The notes under the pieces are model-generated. The model made no database searches. It was not told where the DNA came from and was given only the letters and a program-made list of their open reading frames with translations. DNA of 64,000 nt from Centropus unirufus (Eukaryota > Chordata > Aves > Cuculiformes > Centropidae), in contig VYZI01000068.1 of the NCBI GenBank assembly GCA_013397695.1, forward strand, positions 2,180,559 through 2,244,558, written 5' to 3'. Positions 39,001 to 49,479 of this stretch are shown piece after piece. The number at the start of each line of letters is the position of its first letter. Within the stretch, counting starts at the first letter, position 1. A program made the position numbers and the translations under genes.

Positions 39001-40600
39001 AAAAACTAAATATGGTTTATTTAGGTATGCCTGAGGGCAAGGACTGGCATCTACAGTCAAAGGCCTTTTTCTGGTGTGTTGTGGGTGCTAGCAGGCTATT
39101 GAACCATGGGAGCAGACGTGATCGAGTGGCTCAGCCGCAATGTACTGCTGCTGCTTAGTGCAACCTGATGATGCTCTGAAAAATAGGAAGAGCTGGGCAA
39201 GTCCTTCTGGCGATGGAAAAAGGTGCACAAAGTGCAGGGAATGGTATTGTCAGAGCTGAATGGGAGCCACATTTTGTGACAGAAAATTATTCTCTTCACT
39301 TGCACAATGATACTAACATTTAGGGGAAAATAAAGGAGCACTGCAGAGACAGTCATTACAGTGGAGGAGACTGATTAACCCCCATAGCTTTTCCACCTGA
39401 AAATACAAGATACACTATAATACAACCAATGTGAACCACATGGGAGGTAGTAACGGAAATGTGATTGCAGATATTATATCCAAATTGAATTAAAGCTGCA
39501 TTAAAACACACAGATTACAGCGCTGCTCCATGCTATGTTTGAAAACGTGATATGCATCTGCGGCTGATGGATGTGTAAAAAATGTACAGGGGATTATTTC
39601 TCAGAAGACTGGTTTGATCTCTGACTTGCTGATTCACAAATGCCCACAAACAAAGGCAGGAAAGAAAATTACAGACAGACCTCCCTAGCCCATAAATAGT
39701 CATGTGTGGCTTGGGATTTTTGTTTGGTTTTCTTCCAAATATTTACCCTTCATTGCAACCTTAAGCCACATTAATTACCTCAGCTTCTTCATCTATGAAA
39801 AAACAGGCAATGAATCTGATCTTTGCAAAAAGCAAATCTCCAGATAAAAGCATTAGTATTGCATGTTGACGTTAATAATTATTTATTTCAGTTCACTAGC
39901 GGTCTCTGGGACCTTGCTGTGCTATGTTCATTAACTGTACAGATTTAAGTGAGTTATTAAATTCTTCTGACTCTTTCCAGTTTTCTGACAGGAAGAAAGA
40001 GGAATTTCTAGGCTGTTTTGTCCCATTTATACATGCTGTATCTTTAAAAACACATGACAAGCTCACTTTTAAATCTGTTTTTCAGGGGGAACTTTAGTGA
40101 CATATGTGGAGGCAAATATCTCTTCTTTCTTGTCTGTGACTGCTACAAAACAATGGAAGAGATCTCAAGATTATGACAGTGTTATGAGTTACAGACTCTG
40201 CCATGAGGGCTCTATACACCTACTAATTCTCATAAAATACATTCTGTCTTGTATGACTAGAAGTATCATGTAGTCTGACAAAGTGAACTGTAGTAAAATG
40301 GTGCATCTTTCACTTCCTGCACTGTGTTACGTCAAATGGCAGAGTATGATAAATTTTAAAATAAAAGGTTGACAGGAATGATTATATACTTATAAATGAA
40401 TAAAAAATACTTTTAAAGGACTTGTAAAAAAAAAATCCAGCAATTACCTTCCAACTACACCCATTTTCAAGAAAAACCACAGCAGGCAGCTGTTTATGAA
40501 AAGGGATCAGTGTGGTGCCATGTGCTCAGCCTGAAATAATAACACCAGGAAAAAAAAAATCAATAGAGATGTATTTTAAGAACAAAATAAAAAAACACAC
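36033..40600. other. intergenic DNA, one exon-like island
   Basis: Mostly AT-rich non-coding DNA without recognisable repeats. The only stretch that looks exon-like is at 36662-36770 (purine-rich, between a plausible acceptor and a gtaaac donor). No other coding signal was found on either strand. Confidence 0.5.
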
Positions 40601-40789
40601 CAAGTCACAGAAGCTGAGTTTCAAAGCAGTCTCCTCCTCCTATGTCCGCCTCTCTCCTAAAACAAACCCAAGGCTATAAAAAGCTTGAGGAAAGCTTTTC
40701 AAAGGCACTGAGCTTTCAAAAAGAAGAAAGCCCCAAAGTATTCTCCGTGTGTTTCGATAAGGAAATTTCCCCCAGATCTTCCACACTTC

Positions 40790-41780
40790 AGTCTTTTCTT
40801 CAGTCACCTGCCAACTGGCACGCTCAAAGCATGAGTGAGTCATATGGAGCTCAGGAACGTGATGCTCTATCAGCTCAGGCAACTGGTGGTAGTACTTCAA
40901 CCATGCCCCACCTGGACCCGTGTGCTGTCTTCTCTGCGTAGTCAAGGTGCACTCATCGACTGCCTTTTGCAAAGCTGCTCTCCTTTTATTCTGAGCTTGG
41001 CAGAAAGCTCCTGCTTTTGGGTGACGGTGTGTTTAAAGTTGTTGTCTGACAGCTGATTCTTTCTGATGTGAAATCAGGTCAGGTAAACACAGTCCACTGA
41101 AATTCTGAGGAGTATTGGCAGCCATAGGGAGCTGCATGGTTGCTTGCCCTAGTTCTGAATAGCAACTTCTGAAAGCCTTTGAGCAGCGGGACTTGGGTAG
41201 CACAGGTTTAACAGCCACTTCAAAAAGCTGTTTTATTTTCAAAACGCCATTTGCAATGTAGAAAAAAGTCCGAAGCATGTTGCAGAAAGCCACACTGTTA
41301 TTTTTTTTTCCTCTGTTTAATTCATTCAGTTGAACACAATAATTGCAGTAACTAATGAGCTCTCTTGATGCCACTGATCACCCAAATCTAATATTGAGTC
41401 AAGTGATCTTGAGAACAGAGACCATGTCAGAGATTTCTGTAACACTCTGCGTGCTGCTTTTTTCTCCCCTCCACAGGATGAGCGCCTTGCTATCCTGTGT
41501 ACCTCTGAAGTCCTATCCAACTTATGACGGGGCTGGATGAAAGCCAGCTCTTTGTCCTTGTGAAGAATTGATTTCTGTACTCCACATGAGCAAGGCTCAC
41601 CCGAGGAGCAGGAAGGAGGTGAAGGTTTCCAAGGAACAAAGACATCTTGCTTTTCAAATCTTTTCCCTTTTTGCTCCATTGCCCACACATATATCATTAT
41701 CTGGCCTCCTACTCTCAAGATGTGAGCCATCTCTTTTATTGCTTGCATGCACCTCTCTTCTGTTGAAAAATGGTGAATCA
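40790..41780 (-). pseudogene. terminal exon of a TRMT9B/ALKBH8-type tRNA methyltransferase relative, disrupted
   Basis: The family carries a class-I SAM-dependent methyltransferase fold that modifies wobble uridine in tRNA (ALKBH8, yeast Trm9); TRMT9B is its vertebrate paralogue. On the minus strand the exon begins at 41780, right after a strong acceptor (cttatctgttcttttctag). It encodes (V)IHHFSTEERCMQAIKEMAHI, then GGQIMIYVWAMEQK, FEKQDVFVPW, a CSCG patch and SLFSRSLDS, all characteristic of TRMT9B rather than ALKBH8. This frame hits TGA at 41326-41328. A neighbouring frame then stays open to the C-terminus except for TAA at 41033-41035. It ends with a KYYH block (40889-40897) and VPEL-x9-W-x3-EK down to about 40796, which aligns without gaps to the family's C-terminal VxEL...W...EK segment. 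Total length of about 990 nt fits the last exon of TRMT9B. So at least one frame change (between 41326 and 41377) and one nonsense codon are present. The intact acceptor argues against a retrocopy. The upstream SAM-binding exon (GxGxG motif) was not found in this window. Confidence 0.8.
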
Positions 41781-41899
41781 CTAGAAAAGAACAGATAAGG
41801 TGAATAACTATCCCTCGAGGCACTAATGAATACAGAGTATAGGGACAGGAACTGGCTCTGACACATTGGCAGCCGGTGGTTTGCACCACAGGAATGCAT

Positions 41900-43655
41900 C
41901 ATTTATTTTCTATTGTGCTACGTGTTATTGTATTATCTCTAACATAGGAAAAGCGTTCATCGCACATTGCCGTATTTTAAAAACACAGCAGAATTTAGAA
42001 ACACGGAAATAGGTGAAATCTTTCAGACAGAAAATAAACAACACAACAGTCTTGTTTTCTTGATAAAAGCCTGCCACTTAGTCAGTGGCAAAGCAACCTG
42101 GCCCTTTTTTTATCCTTGCCTAATGCTCATCTGCAGCCTGCAAGAAGCAGTTCTGAAAGACCGAGGCCATACTTGGTCCTTCTAACAGCCATGGTAGGGA
42201 TCCTGCTGATGATGTGCATCAGCAAAAGGACTAAGTTAAAAGTGCCTGCCCATTTCTCCTCCTTTATTGACAGAAGACAGTAACAGAGCAGGAAAAATGA
42301 CTAGTCACTACCAGGCTGGGATACATTTAAATCATCAACATTTGGGTAAAAGACACTTAGCTAATTAACATTTGTCTACTTTTTCCATTAACAAGTATAT
42401 TTCATGAAAACAAGTAATAAGATAATCTAACTCATGCGTGATAACCTCACACACCAGAAAAGCCAGCTTGAGGTGGAGAGGGCCTCATCATTGCAATAGC
42501 AAAACTCAAGCAGCACACCTTTGCCTGAGTCAGAACTGAGTTTAAATTTGAGTCTCATTTCAAGAAAAAATTTTGTCCCCCAGAAGGGCAATTGGTTTCT
42601 GGATTTGTCAGGGATTTGCTGAATGAGAGCTCTGCAGGTTGGCTCCTGCTCTCAGACTGGGCAGCTCTAGAGTAATTCACAACAGAGGTCAAGCCTGATA
42701 AAACCTTGGTGCACAGCAGGGACTTCAGCAAAGTTTCAGCTACATCAAATCCATGTTACATGAGAAATAAGAATCCTGGAATAGTGTTAGAAAGGAACAG
42801 GAATATGATTAAAAAATAAAAAGTGATAGAACTAGTGATATTTATCTAACGTTATATTCTAACCTTGTATTTTCTTCACTGAAAATGCCTGTATTAGTTT
42901 GGGCAGATATTTCCATAGGTACCACTATAGGTACTATAGGTTACAATGATAAACCAGTATTTGGTTAAGATGTTGAGATGTTCGTTTCTACTGACAAATA
43001 ACAGTTCTTGCAAGGAAAAAAAAGAAACGGTGTAAGTTTTCAATTCTTTCTAGAAATTAAGTATAGAAAATGCTAGCAGAATCTCTATATGTGCAGCCTC
43101 TCTCTGTCAGGATGGCCATTCACTGTCAGATTCATATTGCTTTGAAAAATAGACACTTTAGTATTAAAAGAATAACAGCATGCAATCCAGCTGAGGTAGG
43201 AAAACATTTTCCCTGCAATGAATGATGCATTCAGAGCCTTGAGAGAAATATGAGGATCAAGAGGCAAGCTTTGAAGGAGTAGGATCTTTTAACATTTAGT
43301 TTTTCAACTGCTCTGCCTGTAGGTTTTGCTTGTTTGAGATGAACAGAAGTGAATTCCAAAAGCTCGGGTCTTTTAGCACTAGCCCAGACATTGACATTGT
43401 AACACTGTGGCAATTTTAATTAAAAAGGCATCAAGTATAACTTAAGAACTTACAGTGTATTAATAAAATCTCACACTGAGTAAAATCTTAGTATTATCAA
43501 GATATTTTTGTCAGGTAACTGCAAAAGCTATGGGTGATGTATTCCATTTAAAAATGCAGAACTCAAAGAAACAAAGCATCTGCATCACATTATCCTGAAG
43601 TCACAGATTATCATGTGAGGACCTCCCCTCTCCTTGTGGTCAGCAGCCTAAAAGC
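41900..43655. other. intergenic DNA, no gene recognised
   Basis: This is the region directly upstream, on the minus strand, of the TRMT9B-like relic. I looked for a methyltransferase exon (IGCGTGKY-type motif and a DAVLSI-type exon end) and saw none. It holds only short meaningless frames. Confidence 0.5.
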
Positions 43656-43659
43656 TTCC

Positions 43660-44560
43660 TCATCTGCAGGCCGAAGCTCATGTCTAATAGCCAGTGATGG
43701 ATCTATCCTCCATGGAGACCTTCTTGGACTCATTTATACTTCTGATTAAACAAATTCACATGTCAAAGGAATCTGTAATTTAATATTCTTTAGAAAAATG
43801 GTTCCTTCTGTTTTAGATTTTTCCCTGTGCTCCTGCTGTTCTAAGAAATCACACAAATTTATTCCCTATTCCCTAAATCAATATAATTTGATTACATTTG
43901 TGGTTCCAGGATGCTATTCCTTACTCCTTCAGGAACAAAGTGATGTATACGTTTCTTTGGTGATTCTTTAAGGATGATACTCTCTTTTTCTTAGGTGAAG
44001 AGACATAGCCCATTAATCTATCCTCATACATAAACAGTTTCTACCTTTAATAATTTTAAGGACCTTTACAAATTCATCTGTATCCTTCCAGAGGTGAACG
44101 AAACCTGAATTTCATGTAGTATTCAACATACGGATGCACCAATTATTTTTCTTCTACCATTCTTTCACATTTTCATCATCTGTTTTTGATAGTTGAATAA
44201 TTTTGACCAGGTTTGAACACTGGGCTAATGTTTTTCAGGGCAATGAAAATGAGTCTGACAATGGCTTCAGTATCTCTTTCCTGAACAAGAAGAAAGAGAA
44301 CCACTGTGCCTGTGGGCTTAGGTTTGGTTTTTTTTCTATGCACTTTACCTAATATTGATCCACAAATACATTTCTGCAATTTTGCACCCTGTCATTGGTT
44401 TCACATAAGACTTTTTTTTGCAACGCTTTGTAGTCAGTAATCTTGAATAACTCTATGTCACCAGCAAACTTAATCACTAACCTATTCATTCAGTTTGCGA
44501 TTACAAATTTCATAGAAATTTTTGTTGAACAACAGTCTTTTTGTAGGTGCCATAGACCCA
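43660..44560 (-). mobile_element. ancient CR1/L3-like LINE fragment (antisense)
   Basis: The plus strand is a very decayed reverse complement of a CR1 3' half. Recognisable signposts in order are a 'ggatctatcctccatgga...catttatactt' block (43700), 'cattaatctatcctcatac' (44011), 'tacctttaataattttaagg' (44043), 'tgtagtattcaacatacgg' (44117) and 'gtcaccagcaaacttaatca' (44458). Each matches the usual order of antisense CR1 text, but with heavy substitution. It is likely an insertion that predates birds. Confidence 0.65.
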
Positions 44561-45199
44561 CTCTAAGCAATTAACCCTAAGTCTTTCGGTATTTTCCAGC
44601 TTTTTTGCCCTTCTGGCTTTCTCTTCCTATTTTCCTTAAGAGTTTCTTAATTTTTAGCAGCAGGATTTTATGCAGTTGATTTTTTACAACATTTTTGTTC
44701 CTAGTAGGGTGTTTGATTACATTCACGTTACAGGCAGTGAGATAATGTGGTTCTTGCACGGTTACTTATTGATGTAGGCCTGATGCATCATTTCAGACTA
44801 ATAAGAGTTGTTTCCCTTTTGTGGGTTCTCAGATTAATCTTTCCAAGAGGCTTTGTGCCCCTGTGTATCATTTACACAACCTACATACGGATAATAGTGG
44901 TTTCTCAATATTGTGTTTTCTGCCCCTGAAGCCCTCACAATCTCTCTTGATAATCTGTGGTCATTTTCCCCAAGTTTATCACACAGAGAGTGATACATCC
45001 TTATTATTACACTGCTCTCCTCTTCAGCTGTTTTCCCCTATTATTATTTCTTCCAGAAGGTTATCCTCATGCTTTTTTTCCACAGAAGGATATTCAGAGC
45101 TTTTTCCCTGTTATACAACCTTTGCAAGATAAGGCAGAAGAATCTTGAGTTTTGTCGCTCACTATAAAAAGGGCCTTAATGAACATCATATCATTATCA

Positions 45200-48100
45200 T
45201 ACTAACCAACACCATGCTATAGTGGTGAGGACAAGGAGGACCACATTCAGCTTTTTAAATATCCAAACAAATCATTGCCAAACAGAAATCTAAGCATAAA
45301 AATATTTGTTTGGGGTGAGTACAGGTCTTGTCCACCCCCCAACAGATCTTTGCAACAGCAAGGACTTGTTTCATTGATTAACAGCTGACATAAATCAAAC
45401 TTTCCTTTTCATCTTTGCTATACATTCCCCTAGCATACCTAAAAGTCAATCCAAATTAATTTTATTCAAAGTACTGCTCATTCCCACCACAATTGTTTAA
45501 ATTGAAGATTGAAAGATTTTCTATAACTGAAAAATACATAATGCAATTTTAGATTTCAAAGGAGGGGGTGTGGAGGAAGGGAGAACATTTCAAAGATTCT
45601 TCTCTCCTTCATTTCATAAGAATATAATTAATTGCTCCTTCTCTTAATTTAATACTGTGACTAATCCTGCTAAAAAGGATTATTTAGAACGCACAGACAA
45701 TGCAAGATACATTTTTGTGTCATTCAGCTGTCTTCAGAGAACAAAACTGAAAGCATCAACAACTTTGAATTATTTTTTAGAAGTAATTTTCAAAATGAAT
45801 ATTTTAGGTCAGTGATTCAATTTAAACCCTGTTAAATGGCAGAGAAATCTGTGTAATCAAAATTGCTTTTCTCTGTCAAATCTCTTTACTGAAGTTAAAT
45901 CCCTTTAGAGACATTTGGGAAGTATTTAAGGATCACAGAATCTTTATCTCAGAGACTCTTTTGTATATACTGCATATACAATTCAGATGTCACTTTATCT
46001 CTGTCAGCTTGAATAATAGGAACAATTGGAACATATATAGAAGACATGATTCTGAGTTAAATGCTTTTTTTCTCCTAATTATGGTGGTATCAAAAATAAA
46101 AAGGAGAAGGAAAATACTAATATACCAGAGAACTATTTAAAAGAATTACAGAGTAAATTTCAAATAGCATTTCCATTAAAAACTTCTTCCTATTAAAAAC
46201 ATAACTCTACTTATGTTGGAAAATCTGTTCCTTTTTAACTTTTTCTACATTTATGGTTAGCATCGGCAAATGAGGATGCTGCCTTTGTAAAAATAATTAT
46301 AATTATGAAATTCAATTAACTTATTAAAGCCTTCATTCAGAAATGTAGTTATATGCTTAATTTTAAGCATCTGAATAGCTATACTGGTTTGAGTGGGATT
46401 ATGTCTGCATTTATATTAAAGATAATTCTTAAATGCTTGTCACAGCAGCATGGAAGGGGGGACACCGACGGCTAAAATCAGCAAAAGAAGTTAATAAAGT
46501 AAGGCCACGTAGAGCACCTCTCTTCAAGACATTCCCCTCCTTTGCTTTGTGCCATCCTCAAGGCACCTGCTCTGAGCCTGAATTACTCCTCCCTTCTTCC
46601 TGCAGGAGCAGGGCTATTCCTGGAGCTCCTGTTTGGTCTCACCAGCTGCAGAACCTCTGGGGTTCATCGAGTGGGCTCTCAGGGTCAGCTCAGTCTGCCC
46701 TCGAGCACCATTTAATCTTGATTGTACACTTAATATTAGTCGCTGCATGCAAAGAAGACAATGCCGACAGATGCTGCTTTTCCTTTCCTCCCATGTGTGC
46801 TCCTATGTGCTGGGCTACAGGATTAGGTTTCTCTTCCACCTCCTTTGGGCTTTTTGGCTGTAGGTTCCAAGGTATGGTGGTGGTTTTCTCCAGCCAGGGC
46901 AGACCGGTATTCAAGGACAGGGTATGTGCCCAAGTATTAGAAATGCTGAGGAAGGAGGTGAATCAAGTCCTCCTACTTTGTGAGTGAATGCCCTGAGGGC
47001 TTGGCTGTGCTGAAAAGAGAAAAAAGGGAAAATCACTGCAATGCTCCGTCAGACACCAACCTCAAAAGAGGCCTTGGCACTGCGGGTCTTTATTTAGTGA
47101 AGAAGGTTTAGATGTGCACCCAGGTGCCTGAATGTCATTCTGGATCCGTTCTGGATCTCATTGTCTTAGCAGAAGGATAAGCTTTTGGTAGTACAAAGTG
47201 AGAACCTCGTGCTCAGGTGTCTGCCCTTAGCTGACAGCACAAAACTGCCACTCCCATCCCATGGAAGCTGCTCAGCCATCCCTCCTTCCAAACCTGTGGT
47301 CTTCACCCCAAGAGAGCAGGGGACAGCAGCCGTACATGAGCAAGTTGTGAAGCTGGTGACAAGCTCTCACTACTTTTAACAACGCTCAGCATCTTGTTAA
47401 GACCTTGCAACCGGGTAACTTTCTTAAGAACATGTAGGCAAGATTTGGAACACATACAGTCAAAACAATGGCAGTACTAAGACTACAGATAGGCAATTGT
47501 GGTCTAAAATAAATGATTACTTTCTAAAAATGTGGACCAGGTTGCTGGCTGCTACTGAGAAAATTAAATTAAATATCAGCATGTATCTGGAGTTTAGAGC
47601 AGTTCCACACACCAGTAACAGGGAGAAATAGAAGGGCCTGGAAGGGGCAGAGCTTGTTCTGTTGTAATGCTCAATTTTCTAAGGAAAAAAGAAGAGAGGC
47701 AAGTTTTCTGTCCTGACCCTGCTCTGAGGTGACTATTTATCATCCACTGGAAATAAACAGACCATTTTTGATAAATCAATTATAACTTGCATGAAAATAT
47801 CAATGCAAGGAACACAATGCTCCTGCTTTAATTAAATGAGACAGAAATTGGGCTCCTCACTGCTGGTGAGAATTGCACTGACAGACATGCTGTCAGCTGA
47901 CAAGCCCAGTGAAAGCAATGACACACACAGAAGTCAAACCCTACAGGTGTCAACCATCGGATCAGATGGTCCTGTGGGTGTCCTCTCCTTCTCCAAGATG
48001 TGCAATTATTGGCTTAGAAATAACTGTATTATTTGCTTTAAATGAAACAAAAACAAAGGTGAGACTGAAGCTGAAATCAGGGTTTATAGGTGTCACAGAA

Positions 48101-48400
48101 GAAGCAGATGTACTCCGTGGATCATTTAATCAAAACCAGTAAATTTACTGTGGATGAAATTTCTCCCTTGTTTCTGAGGCCTCTTGTGATATTGAGACTT
48201 TGTTAGTATTCTGAACATCTGACTTCCATCAATAGAATTGGTCCTCTATGAGAGTCAATGGATTTTTCTCAAAAAAGACCAGGTGGCCTTTACAATAAAA
48301 TAAATTTAGAAAAATAGAGGTTGGTTATTTTCCAGCTCCAAGGCTTAATTAAACACTTGGCCCAAACGTTACCCCAATTGGTCTCACTTGCTCTTAAAGC
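45200..48400. other. AT-rich intergenic DNA, no gene recognised
   Basis: It contains a 184-codon open frame (46433-46987, plus) that has no family resemblance and changes composition midway; I do not accept it as a gene. A perfect 8-bp inverted repeat (atgcttaa/ttaagcat, 46353-46370) is the only structure noted. Confidence 0.5.
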
Positions 48401-48419
48401 TTTTTAATATCTGAAGTAG

Positions 48420-49310
48420 ACAATATTTCTACAGCGTAAAATGATATTTTTTCTTCCCATGTCAAATAAAGACCATTTTTCTGTAAAAATCATTTATGTG
48501 TTTGAAGACAATTATAAAGTTTCCTTCTGTCTTTTATTTTTTATTTGCTTGACTAACCAAAACCAATTCCTTCATCTTCTTCTAATAATTCAGATTTTCT
48601 TAAAATAAATTCTTTAAAATGTCTCCACATTATCAATATTATAGGGCACACTACCCAAAAGCAGATATGATATTCCACCGAGGATATAAAAAATACCAAG
48701 CACGGGACAGAGACTCACTCTTCTGCCTTCCAGGAGACTGTTCTGTCACCAAATTCCAGACCTGTATTTGCCTGCTTTTGAAACAGCACAACGCTACTCC
48801 CATATATCTGGCCTGTGGTCCATTTTACCTGGCCATTATTTCTCACTTTTTTCATTGAACATTTTTTCCCCAAACATGGTATGTCCTCTTGATGGTTCCT
48901 GTATCTCTTCTGGTTTATTTAGACACCTCTGCATCATTTGGTGTCAAATTCCATTTCCAAAACAATCCCAGCTCTTCCTACATAGGAGCTGTTCACAAAC
49001 TGTTCAGTGTGCTTTCTAGCCTGCCATGGAAATTGTTAATAAAAATTTTGCATAGAAATTTATATAGCATTGGTCCTAAGACCATCTCCTTTGAATTGCG
49101 CCCTGCTTGGAGAGTGAACCACTGATTCACTTTGAGAATGATTTTTTCCATGTTTTAGCTCTGTTTACTTATTATACTTGCAACAACGACATGAGAATCA
49201 AAATATATCATGCCTTCTCCTTCTACCCTGTCTACTGGGATGATTATCCAGTCGAAGACAGAAAGCAGCTTGTCTTGCTTCTAACAAATACAGGTTAGCT
49301 GTTTTCCATT
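48420..49310 (-). mobile_element. ancient CR1/L3-like LINE fragment (antisense)
   Basis: The plus strand carries eroded antisense CR1 text in the right order: 'gacaattataaagtttcc' (48507), 'accaattccttcatcttctt' (48562), 'gcctgtggtccattttacc' (48812), 'attgttaataaaaattttgc' (49032), 'gcattggtcctaagacc' (49067), 'agagtgaaccactgattcac' (49111) and 'aatatatcatgccttctcc' (49202). It is strongly diverged and indel-rich, and it predates the well-preserved CR1 copies elsewhere in the window. A single undetermined base sits just beyond it at 49316. Confidence 0.65.
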
Positions 49311-49479
49311 ACATTNAATTAGATTATTTAAATTATTTATTCTCGTATTCTTGCATAAAACTAAGTTCGGCTGGTTTGCTTTTGATGTCCTTTCTCTCTC
49401 TTTTAGAAACAAGCATGTAACTTCCCCTGCCATCTGTTATTTGCTCTTCCTGCTTTTTAGATTTTCCTCCCGCTTTGTA

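Noticed and set aside
40642..40941. 99-codon plus-strand open frame
   Set aside because: It is the antisense of the TRMT9B-like C-terminal block, which has the real family similarity.
46433..46987. 184-codon plus-strand open frame
   Set aside because: No recognisable domain, composition shifts along its length, no supporting splice or promoter context; the length is plausible by chance in a 64-kb window.
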